Part shown: positions 54,847-64,000 of the stretch, piece by piece | How positions within the stretch are numbered: position 1 is the stretch's first letter | How the letters are laid out: each line of letters begins with the position of its first letter | Assembly: GCF_009363535.1 (NCBI RefSeq) | Contig: NZ_CP045369.1 | Coordinates: 1,995,001-2,059,000, forward strand | Length of the DNA: 64,000 nucleotides | DNA from: Microbulbifer sp. THAF38 | GTDB lineage: Bacteria > Pseudomonadota > Gammaproteobacteria > Pseudomonadales > Cellvibrionaceae | Direction: 5' to 3' | Notes under the pieces: generated by a model | What the model saw: the letters and a program-made list of their open reading frames with translations, nothing else | Database searches by the model: none | Told to the model about the DNA's origin: nothing | Position numbers and translations under genes: made by a program

Positions 54847-55827
54847 GTGAAAGCACCTGTTCGTGTTGCTGTTACCGGCGCTGCCGGTCAGATCAGCTAT
54901 TCGCTGCTGTTCCGCATCGCCTCCGGCGAGATGCTGGGTAAAGATCAACCAGTTATTCTGCAGCTGCTGGAAATCACTCCAGCATTGGAAGCGCTGAAAG
55001 GCGTGGCCATGGAGCTCGAAGACTGCGCTTTCCCGCTGCTGGCGGGTATCGTTCAGAGCGACGACGCTACTGTTGCGTTTAAAGACGCTGATTATGCTCT
55101 GCTCGTGGGCGCTCGTCCCCGTGGACCGGGTATGGAGCGTAAAGACCTGCTTGAAGCAAACGCCGCTATTTTCTCTGCACAGGGTAAGGCGCTGAATGAC
55201 GTTGCCTCCCGCAATGTGAAAGTATTGGTTGTTGGCAACCCTGCGAATACCAATGCCCTGATCGCTCAGCGCAATGCGCCTGACCTGGATCCGCGTAATT
55301 TCACTGCTATGACTCGCCTGGACCACAATCGCGCACTGTCGCAACTGGCCAACAAAACTGAGTCTAGTGTTAACGACATTACCCACATGACCATTTGGGG
55401 TAACCACTCCTCCACTCAATACCCAGACCTGCATCAGGTTAAAGTATCGGGTGACGCTGCCATGGATAAAGTGGAGCAGGACTGGTACGAGAACGACTTT
55501 ATCCCGACTGTTCAGCAGCGCGGTGCCGCCATTATCAAGGCTCGTGGCGCCTCCTCTGCAGCTTCTGCAGCTAATGCCGCTATCGATCATATGCACGACT
55601 GGGCTCTGGGCACCGCAGAAGGTGACTGGACCAGCATGGCTGTTTACAGCGATGGTTCCTACGGTATTCAGGAAGGCCTGATTTACTCTTTCCCTTGCAC
55701 CTGCAAAGGCGGGGATTGGGAAATTGTACAGGGCGTGGATATCAACGACTTCTCTCGCGAGAAAATGTCTGCGACCGAGAAGGAGTTGGCGGAAGAGCGT
55801 GATGCGGTCGCCCACCTGCTGCCGTAA
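54847..55827 (+). CDS. mdh: Malate dehydrogenase
   Basis: Interconverts malate and oxaloacetate in the TCA cycle. The 326-residue protein belongs to the type found in Pseudomonas relatives and cytosolic eukaryotic [24 protein letters not shown] (NAD loop), [15 protein letters not shown] with substrate-binding arginines, NPANTNA, and the catalytic histidine in [13 protein letters not shown]. Start is GTG with GAGGAG upstream. It stands alone between a promoter and a terminator. Confidence 0.97.
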   Translation: MKAPVRVAVTGAAGQISYSLLFRIASGEMLGKDQPVILQLLEITPALEALKGVAMELEDCAFPLLAGIVQSDDATVAFKDADYALLVGARPRGPGMERKDLLEANAAIFSAQGKALNDVASRNVKVLVVGNPANTNALIAQRNAPDLDPRNFTAMTRLDHNRALSQLANKTESSVNDITHMTIWGNHSSTQYPDLHQVKVSGDAAMDKVEQDWYENDFIPTVQQRGAAIIKARGASSAASAANAAIDHMHDWALGTAEGDWTSMAVYSDGSYGIQEGLIYSFPCTCKGGDWEIVQGVDINDFSREKMSATEKELAEERDAVAHLLP

Positions 55828-55863
55828 CTCTGCCGGTTAACCGGCCTTATTGGCTGGTTCGTC

Positions 55864-55895
55864 AAAAAAGCCCGCACAAATGTGCGGGCTTTTTT
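55864..55895 (+). terminator. Terminator after mdh
   Basis: A 15-bp stem whose core is GCCCGCACA / TGTGCGGGC, with flanking A and T runs and a 2-base loop, ending in seven Ts. A textbook rho-independent terminator. Confidence 0.93.
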
Positions 55896-56231
55896 TATTT
55901 GCGCAGATTAACGGGAATTGCTTCTTTTCTGGCAAAAAAGCTTTCGCTAAAACAGGTAAAAGAGTTTAGGTGGTATTTACGACCTTAGTGTTATCCCCTC
56001 TAATTTTCCGCCCAATCCTATCACCAGTCATCTTTTTGTTGCTGCCGTGATGCTGTAATACGGAGCTCTTGCCTTGCTGGAGCGTAAAATGGCTTTCCGT
56101 AGGGCAATCAAACTAGTGTTGGCTGATGTGAGTATTGGGATAGCTTTGAAACTGGCGGGTCGCTATACGAGTGTGGGCTGGTGGCGGCGGCACTACACTG
56201 ATGGGGTAAGTAATGTCTGGAAACGTTTGCC
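55896..56231. other. Intergenic region, nothing recognised
   Basis: No convincing gene or structure. Rightward frames here overlap the start of the DUF2244 gene and look random. Confidence 0.4.
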
Positions 56232-56753
56232 ATGGTCACAGAAGTCGGCCGCCAAGCCCCGCGATGCGCCTGCATTCTTCTTCAGCCTAACCAGTCTCTA
56301 TCGGCAACCGGAAACCTTTGGGTGTTCTTCTCTCTGGTTGGCGTTTCCCTCGGTATTAGCCTGGCTTTTGCCTTTGCCGGGGCTTGGATGATCCTGCCCT
56401 TTGCTGGCCTGGAAATCTTATTACTTGCGGTATTATTTACCTATGTCTATTTGGAAGGGACTCGTCGTGAGGTAATCCGTATCAGCGATGAACGGGTCGT
56501 CTTCGACTGTTGCAAGGGGTTTCGCCAGCAATCTGTCTACCACCGGGAGTTTTCTCGGAGCAATTTGGCCTTATTGGTGCGAATGGGGAATAGCGCGGCT
56601 GAACCGGCCGCGGTAACCTTTAGTGGCCCTGAGGGCTGCCTCGAAGTAGGTGAATTTTTGACCGATGCCGAGAAGGCGGATCTGGTACAAAAACTCAAGC
56701 GGATTGGTATCTTTGCACGCAGGGAGAAGGAGTTTCGCTTGCATCAGTTTTGA
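56232..56753 (+). CDS. DUF2244-family membrane protein
   Basis: A 173-residue protein with two closely spaced membrane helices (about 28-50 and 52-72) and a soluble beta-rich tail (DERVVFDCCKGF, EVGEFLTDAEKADLVQKLKR). The QPNQSLSATGNLWVF start and overall layout fit DUF2244, whose function is unknown. The ATG is preceded by no obvious ribosome site. Confidence 0.8.
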   Translation: MVTEVGRQAPRCACILLQPNQSLSATGNLWVFFSLVGVSLGISLAFAFAGAWMILPFAGLEILLLAVLFTYVYLEGTRREVIRISDERVVFDCCKGFRQQSVYHREFSRSNLALLVRMGNSAAEPAAVTFSGPEGCLEVGEFLTDAEKADLVQKLKRIGIFARREKEFRLHQF

Positions 56754-56835
56754 TTGAGATCCCATGTGACATTCCAGTTAGTACTTTTCGTTATAATCCC
56801 CACAAAATTCACAGCAACTCCTTAGGGGATTTCTT

Positions 56836-57312
56836 ATGGCCTTTCCCAAAATTGGCAACCTGGCACCGGCTTTCACTCTGACAAATCAGAACGGAGAGAA
56901 GGTTTCACTCAAGGATTTCCGTGATAAAAACAATGTTGTGCTTTATTTCTACCCAAAGGCGCTGACACCAGGCTGCACTACACAGGCTTGTGGCATCCGG
57001 GATGGCGCAGATGCGTTTGAAAAACTTGATACTGTTGTCCTAGGTGTCAGCCCGGATCCGGAAGCCAAATTACAGCGCTTTATCGATAAACATGAACTGA
57101 ACTTTGACCTCCTTTCCGATGAAGATCACAAGATCGCAGACAAATACGGTTGCTGGGGGTTGAAGAAGTTTATGGGCAAAGAGTATATGGGCCTGATCCG
57201 GACAACTTTTATCATCGATAAAAGTGGGCGTTTGCGCCATATTATCGACAAGGTGAAAACCAAGACCCACAGTGAGGATGTGCTTAACTGGGTGGGTGAA
57301 AATCTGGGTTAA
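56836..57312 (+). CDS. bcp: Thioredoxin-dependent peroxiredoxin (Bcp/PrxQ)
   Basis: Reduces hydrogen peroxide and organic hydroperoxides. The 158-residue protein has the peroxidatic cysteine C47 in LTPGCTTQAC and a resolving cysteine C52 five residues later, the signature of Bcp/PrxQ atypical two-cysteine enzymes. RTTFIIDKSGRLRHI is the conserved later strand. TTAGGGGATTTCTT precedes the ATG. Confidence 0.95.
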   Translation: MAFPKIGNLAPAFTLTNQNGEKVSLKDFRDKNNVVLYFYPKALTPGCTTQACGIRDGADAFEKLDTVVLGVSPDPEAKLQRFIDKHELNFDLLSDEDHKIADKYGCWGLKKFMGKEYMGLIRTTFIIDKSGRLRHIIDKVKTKTHSEDVLNWVGENLG

Positions 57313-57733
57313 TGCGCTAGGATTGCGGATTGGTAGTTGTTTTCTAGGGGGAGTAGGTGGCCTCTGCCCCCCGAATTACCTTGGTTTTTAAGAAAAGTGA
57401 GTATTCGGGCCACTCAATTCTGCTCCTTACAGCACAATAAGATGAAAAAAACCACTGTCGCCCCTTGCATTCTCAATTCTTGGTCTATACTGGCAGATGT
57501 AAAGGAAAGGTGCGCCGGCGAGAGAGTGTTTCTCTTTGGGTATTGCCGGAGCGGTTAGTTTAAAAATTGTACATCTCTGTGAAGGATTCGATGTCTGTTT
57601 TTGGTGCGTCCCGCATCGAGTAGTAGTCCGCCGAAGTTGTTGGTGTGTTGGTGTGGGCAGGAGCAACCGGGATTCGCTGGATGCGGACATAGAAAAATAA
57701 CTGCGGCTCACGGAACTCAAAAGGAGCAGCTCG
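57313..57733. other. Intergenic region, possible leader of the regulator gene
   Basis: No gene recognised. A GC-rich segment near 57510-57555 can pair imperfectly (CGCCGGC with TGCCGG, and AGAGA with TCTCT) and may form a structured leader before the AraC-type gene. Confidence 0.35.
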
Positions 57734-58180
57734 ATGAACCATACTCAGCCCGACCAGACTTCGCTCTCAGAAGACAAATCCCTTCAGCAGGCCAGAATAT
57801 CCGGTGACCCGAATATCCTTGACCAGCTGTTGGCACCACCGGAAGCTACCAGCTTTGGCATTGCTGCCAGAGTTATCGATGTGTTGGAGCAGCGCATCGG
57901 TAAGGCTTCTCTCGCTATTCGCCCAGTTGCCTCTGACTTAAGCATGTCCACCCGGACTTTGCAGCGTCGTTTGCAGGAGCATAATCTGAGCTTCGCCTCA
58001 CTGCGTGACCATGTGCGTTTCCGTCACGCGGTGCACTTCCTCAAAGATACCGCCTTGAGTGTCGATGGAATTTCCCGGATCCTGGATTTTTCTGACAGGA
58101 CCAGTTTCACCAGTGCGTTTAAGCGTTGGACAGGTATGTCACCAACAGGTTATCGCCGTCAGGTGCGTCAGCGCTTTTAA
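57734..58180 (+). CDS. Short AraC-type DNA-binding protein
   Basis: A 148-residue protein consisting almost entirely of an AraC-family DNA-binding domain (about 55-145): two helix-turn-helix units, with SDLSMSTRTLQRRLQEHN as the first and the signature ISRILDFSDRTSFTSAFKRWTGMSP as the second. The N-terminal 50 residues are too short for the usual ligand-binding domain. AAGGAG precedes the ATG. The target is unknown; yajC follows but with a gap. Confidence 0.88.
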   Translation: MNHTQPDQTSLSEDKSLQQARISGDPNILDQLLAPPEATSFGIAARVIDVLEQRIGKASLAIRPVASDLSMSTRTLQRRLQEHNLSFASLRDHVRFRHAVHFLKDTALSVDGISRILDFSDRTSFTSAFKRWTGMSPTGYRRQVRQRF

Positions 58181-58295
58181 ATGAGTGGGAATTGATTAGG
58201 TCGGTCTTTCGTCGATCGGCCCAATCCGTTGCCTCAACAGGGGAAACCCGTTAGAGTTGGCGGCAATTTTATAGGCTGACTCTTTGAGGTTTTGC

Positions 58296-58628
58296 ATGAG
58301 CTTTTTTATCCCCTCTGCCATGGCACAGCAAGCGGCACCGGCACCACAGGGTAACCCGATGATAACCCTGTTGATGTTTGCGGGTCTGTTCGCATTCATG
58401 TGGTTTTTTATCATCCGCCCTCAGCGCAAGCGTCAGAAGGAGCACCAGGAACTGGTTGGCGCTCTGAAAAAGGGTGATGAAGTGGTCATGAGCAGCGGTA
58501 TGCTGGGTCGTGTAGACAAGGTAGACGAAGACTACATCGTGCTGGAAGTTGCAGACAATATGTCCCTGAAGTTCCAGAAAGTAGCTGTTCATGCGGTGTT
58601 GCCGAAAGGCACAATTAAAAAGATCTGA
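58296..58628 (+). CDS. yajC: YajC, Sec translocon accessory protein
   Basis: YajC associates with SecDF and YidC at the protein-export channel. The 110-residue protein has one membrane helix (about 18-40, NPMITLLMFAGLFAFMWFF), the conserved FIIRPQRKRQKEHQ just after it, and a small soluble domain with GDEVVMSSGMLGRV. The usual neighbours tgt, secD and secF are not adjacent in this window. ATG 58296 is preceded by GAGG. Confidence 0.92.
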   Translation: MSFFIPSAMAQQAAPAPQGNPMITLLMFAGLFAFMWFFIIRPQRKRQKEHQELVGALKKGDEVVMSSGMLGRVDKVDEDYIVLEVADNMSLKFQKVAVHAVLPKGTIKKI

Positions 58629-58663
58629 TTGCTCTGTTGGTTTGATCTTTTATAGATTTTTAG

Positions 58664-58687
58664 AAAACCCGGCAGTAGCCGGGTTTT
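58664..58687 (+). terminator. Terminator after yajC
   Basis: A 10-bp stem AAAACCCGGC / GCCGGGTTTT with a 4-base loop, running into eight Ts. Confidence 0.92.
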
Positions 58688-58855
58688 TTTTGCTGTTGGT
58701 TTCTACATTGACTAAATATTGAGCCTTGGTAGGCGGCGTTCGTTGCTTAAACCTTAGTTGTTTAAAGCTTAGTTGCTAATACCTAGGCACTTCGAGTTAG
58801 GTAAGAGATTAGGCCAACAAGGTTCTCTCCCTTTTTCTCGGCCTAACTGAATAGA

Positions 58856-59893
58856 ATGGAATCTACTTTGTTTGAAAAGATACCCGTTGAGCTACCCAGA
58901 CGTCTGAATCTGGCCCATCTGCCAACGCCTCTGCAACCGCTCGACCGTATTAGCGAACTTTATTCTTATCCATACGGTGGCCCGAAAATCTGGGTGAAAA
59001 GAGATGATCTGACGGAATCGGGAATGTCTGGCAATAAGCTGCGAAAGCTTGAGTTCGTGGTTGCAGAGGCCCTAGAGCAGGGCAGTGATACCTTGATCAC
59101 CTGTGGTGGTATTCAATCCAATCATTGCCGCACCACTGCGCTTGTTGGGGCTCGCCTGGGTCTCAATGTGCATTTGCTGTTGCGAGGTGAGCCGGTCGCT
59201 GAGGCTGATGGGAACCTGTTGTTGGACCAGTTGGCAGGTGCAGAAGTTACTTTCTATTCGCCAGCAGAGTTTGCCAGGGACATCAAAGGCCTTTTTAATT
59301 CCTGTAAAGATGAATACCGCAAACGTGGCCTTAAAGCTTTTTGTATTCCAACCGGTGCCAGTGATGGCCTGGGTTTGTGGGGGTATCTCTCCGCTTCGCA
59401 GGAATTAATCTCTGACTGCCTAACAAGGGGGTTCGAGCCGGATCATATTGTATGTGCAACAGGGAGTGGGGGTACCCAGGCCGGCTTAACCCTGGGGTGT
59501 CATCTGCAGGGATTTAATGTACAAGTGACAGGTTATGCAGTTTGCGATGATGTCGCATATTTCCAGGCCAAAGTGAAAGAGGATATTCGTCACTGGAGTA
59601 GGCTGACGGGGAATCCTATAGATACGCAATCACTGCAAGTGCATGTCAACGCTGACTATATTGGGCCTGGATATGCCAAGGCTGGACCCCCGATCTACAA
59701 AATGATTGAGGAAGTCGCTCGCTTGGAGGGAATATTGCTGGAGCCTATATATACCGGTAAAGCTTTTTATGGACTGATACAGGAGCTACAAAAAGGCCGC
59801 TACAAAGGCTGCGATAACCTGGTATTTGTACACACGGGAGGGCAATTCGCGTTATTCCCCTATCGCCACAACTTCTCATTTCATAGGGTTTAG
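58856..59893 (+). CDS. D-cysteine desulfhydrase / ACC deaminase family PLP enzyme
   Basis: A 345-residue fold-type II PLP enzyme. WVKRDDLTESGMSGNKLRKLEF contains the PLP lysine (in GNKLRK), and ITCGGIQSNHCR, ATGSGGTQAGLTLG (phosphate-binding loop) and FVHTGGQFALFPY complete the signature. The family covers D-cysteine desulfhydrase and 1-aminocyclopropane-1-carboxylate deaminase; the two cannot be separated by eye, and desulfhydrase is more likely in a marine bacterium. ATG 58856 is used. Confidence 0.88.
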   Translation: MESTLFEKIPVELPRRLNLAHLPTPLQPLDRISELYSYPYGGPKIWVKRDDLTESGMSGNKLRKLEFVVAEALEQGSDTLITCGGIQSNHCRTTALVGARLGLNVHLLLRGEPVAEADGNLLLDQLAGAEVTFYSPAEFARDIKGLFNSCKDEYRKRGLKAFCIPTGASDGLGLWGYLSASQELISDCLTRGFEPDHIVCATGSGGTQAGLTLGCHLQGFNVQVTGYAVCDDVAYFQAKVKEDIRHWSRLTGNPIDTQSLQVHVNADYIGPGYAKAGPPIYKMIEEVARLEGILLEPIYTGKAFYGLIQELQKGRYKGCDNLVFVHTGGQFALFPYRHNFSFHRV

Positions 59894-60000
59894 GCCCCTT
59901 TACTGTTCTAGCGCTGCGGAAGCTGCTAACCTGCGCAACAAATTACGGCTGCGGCTGTATATAAAACAAACAGAATTAGTTCAGAGAAGTGGGGGTTAGT

Positions 60001-61659
60001 TTGGATTCCTTTAATCAGCTGCTACTGTCGCTAGACGGTTTGCTCGGTTCGGCACCTTGGTTCCCGTGGGTGCTACTTGGGGTAGGTTTCTTTTTCACTA
60101 TTTACCTAGGGTTTCCGCAATTCCGTTACTTTGGACATGCGATTAAGATTGTCCAGGGTAAATACGATAAGCCCAGCGACCCAGGTGATACTTCTCACTT
60201 CCAAGCTCTGGCTACCGCTCTTTCCGGTACAGTGGGTACCGGTAACATTGGCGGGGTAGGTCTCGCTATTTTCCTGGGTGGGCCGGCCGCGTTGTTCTGG
60301 ATGTGGATGACTGCCTTCCTGGGTATGACAACCAAATTTGTCGAAGTCACCTTGTCACACAAGTATCGTATTAAAGCGGCGGATGGTTACTATGCAGGTG
60401 GCCCCATGTTCTATATGGAGCGCCGTCTCAATATGAAATGGTTGGCAGTCCTGTTTGCCATTGCCACTGTAATTTGTTCTTTTGGTACCGGAAGCCTGCC
60501 CCAGGTGAATAATATCGCCCAGGCGATGCACGATTCTTTTGGTATTGAGAAAGCCCTAACTGGTGGTGTGCTCGCTATTCTGTTAGGTATGGTAATCATC
60601 GGTGGTATTACGCGAATCGCTAAGGTTACCTCCACTATTGTTCCCGCAATGGCACTGATCTACATCATTGGTGCATTGGGAGTGATTTTCTACAATATGG
60701 AAAATATCATTCCCTCTTTCGTGGCTGTTTTCCGCGATGCCTTTACCGGCAGTGCTGCGGTGGGTGGCTTCCTCGGAGCCAGCTTTGCCTATGCCTTTAA
60801 CCGTGGTGTAAACCGCGGCCTCTTCTCCAACGAAGCCGGTCAGGGCTCAGCGCCCATTGCCCACGCCGCCGCACGTGCCGATGAGCCTGTATCCGAGGGG
60901 ATGGTTTCCCTGCTGGAACCGTTTATCGATACCATCATTATCTGTACCTTGACCGGTCTGGTAATCCTGTCTTCCGGTGTTTGGACTGAGAAACATGAAA
61001 ACCTATTTGAGGGTGCCGATACTTATGTTGTAGAGGGCCGTTACGAAGAGAGTGATCCCGAGCAAGTTAAGCAATTGTTTAACTACCTCAGTGGTCGGCC
61101 TAGCGAAGTGAAGGCCTATAACGGCTCGGTGGTTGTGACAGATGGACATCCGCTCAATGTTCAGGACTTCACCTTGATCCATGCACGCTCAATTGCTGAA
61201 GACCTGGATTTCCGTGTCGGTGATGACCAGTTCAGTGGTGTATTGAATGTTGTAGATGGTAAGTTTGCCAATGAGGATGTAGATATCTGGGGGAAATCCC
61301 TGGTTCATTCAGTGGCTCTGACCAGTAAGGCTTTCCAGCGCGGTTTCTTCGGCGAATACGGTGGGCTGATCGTTACACTTGGCATTCTCCTGTTTGCTTT
61401 CTCAACCGCTATCGCCTGGTCTTACTACGGTGATCGTTCCATGATCTATCTGTTTGGCCCCAAAGCGGTAATGCCCTACAGAATTGTGTATGTCATCGCC
61501 TTCTTCTGGGCAGCGATTGAAGATACCACCGTTATTTGGAATTTGTCCGCGGTAGCTATCGTCATCATGACCTTGCCCAACTTGTTTGGTATCACCATAT
61601 TGGCGAAGGAGATGAAGGATACGGTGAAGGAGTATTGGAAGGATCCCAGTCATAAATAA
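60001..61659 (+). CDS. AGCS-family Na+/alanine (or glycine) symporter
   Basis: A sodium-coupled amino-acid symporter of the AGCS family. The product has about eleven membrane helices and the signature [15 protein letters not shown], then [17 protein letters not shown]. It is 552 residues, about 80-100 longer than usual; the extra length is a hydrophilic segment between two helices (roughly residues 330-430, [15 protein letters not shown] to [12 protein letters not shown]). TTG at 60001 is preferred because GGGGG lies 5 bases before it; GTG at 59989 in the same frame is possible. Confidence 0.92.
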   Translation: MDSFNQLLLSLDGLLGSAPWFPWVLLGVGFFFTIYLGFPQFRYFGHAIKIVQGKYDKPSDPGDTSHFQALATALSGTVGTGNIGGVGLAIFLGGPAALFWMWMTAFLGMTTKFVEVTLSHKYRIKAADGYYAGGPMFYMERRLNMKWLAVLFAIATVICSFGTGSLPQVNNIAQAMHDSFGIEKALTGGVLAILLGMVIIGGITRIAKVTSTIVPAMALIYIIGALGVIFYNMENIIPSFVAVFRDAFTGSAAVGGFLGASFAYAFNRGVNRGLFSNEAGQGSAPIAHAAARADEPVSEGMVSLLEPFIDTIIICTLTGLVILSSGVWTEKHENLFEGADTYVVEGRYEESDPEQVKQLFNYLSGRPSEVKAYNGSVVVTDGHPLNVQDFTLIHARSIAEDLDFRVGDDQFSGVLNVVDGKFANEDVDIWGKSLVHSVALTSKAFQRGFFGEYGGLIVTLGILLFAFSTAIAWSYYGDRSMIYLFGPKAVMPYRIVYVIAFFWAAIEDTTVIWNLSAVAIVIMTLPNLFGITILAKEMKDTVKEYWKDPSHK

Positions 61660-61687
61660 AGTGACTTCCCGTAAACGTCCGAATTAA

Positions 61688-61715
61688 AAAAAGGCAGCCA
61701 TTTGGCTGCCTTTTT
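61688..61715 (+). terminator. Terminator after the symporter gene
   Basis: A 13-bp stem AAAAAGGCAGCCA / TGGCTGCCTTTTT with a 2-base loop, placed between the convergent symporter and protease genes and U-rich on both strands. It may serve both. Confidence 0.9.
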
Positions 61716-61776
61716 CGTTACCGGGATAGGCTGGTATGGCAGCTTATCCCGGTTTTTGGTGGCTCAGCAAATGCCC

Positions 61777-63930
<2,154 letters not shown>

Positions 63931-64000
63931 TTATTAGGGACCGAGCACCTGGAACTGGTAGGTAATCCAGTATGGCGTTACCGAACAGTTCAGCAGTTTT

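Noticed and set aside
54826..55815. A 329-residue minus-strand gene opposite mdh
   Set aside because: It is a shadow of malate dehydrogenase, which has all its catalytic motifs on the plus strand.
56074..56391. A 105-residue gene before the DUF2244 protein
   Set aside because: It overlaps the DUF2244 gene in another frame, has no ribosome site or family features, and looks like a chance frame.

Overview
The window looks like a chromosomal segment of a marine gammaproteobacterium of the Cellvibrionales type (a Microbulbifer-like organism is my best guess, from gene order and protein character, not from a search). Supporting features are the Na+-translocating NADH:quinone oxidoreductase (NQR) end, a Pseudomonas-like fatty-acid cluster with no fabH between plsX and fabD, a TusBCD/TusE sulfur relay, an RNase E with a long basic/acidic tail, and a secreted vibriolysin-like protease with two PPC domains.

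Layout. 1-4669: end of the nqr operon (nqrE, nqrF, apbE, nqrM), then sthA and a hotdog thioesterase. 4752-13100: an AT-richer accessory stretch. It starts with an acetyltransferase and then holds a chromosomal integron: a complete integron integrase on the minus strand (5279-6259), a presumed attI region, one large cassette gene on the plus strand (6621-8885, a membrane-anchored HerA/DUF87-type ATPase) and a 99-bp attC site (8892-8990) starting 7 bases after the cassette stop codon. Beyond it lie about 680 bases of apparently decayed DNA, a membrane-anchored endonuclease/exonuclease/phosphatase (EEP) protein, a two-BON-domain periplasmic protein, a helical protein and a small lipoprotein.

13237-16937: trmA, a YjbQ-family gene, tusE and tusBCD, and yccA. 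17116-23794: a tightly coupled four-gene minus-strand operon (TVP38/VTT membrane protein, alpha/alpha-barrel glycosidase, GT4 glycosyltransferase, and an alkaline-phosphatase/EEP fusion). 24101-30240: a tripartite RND efflux operon whose pump has an unusually large N-terminal periplasmic domain. 30360-36774: mixed accessory genes (nucleotide-sugar epimerase, lipoprotein, patatin, HAD phosphatase, SRAP peptidase) with long AT-rich gaps. 37299-43532: tRNA-Ser(UGA), rne, rluC, a HAD phosphatase and a yceF-type maf.

43640-54715: the yceD-rpmF-plsX-fabD-fabG-acpP-fabF-pabC-mltG-tmk-holB-pilZ-tatD cluster and a dimeric dUTPase. 54847-64000: mdh, a DUF2244 protein, bcp, an AraC-type DNA-binding protein, yajC, a D-cysteine desulfhydrase/ACC deaminase homologue, an AGCS-type Na+/alanine symporter and the M4 protease.

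The most notable content is the integron with its HerA-like ATPase cassette, a possible stand-alone defence gene, followed by the four-gene glycan/phosphoesterase operon. All assignments come from reading motifs and context; no database search was run.
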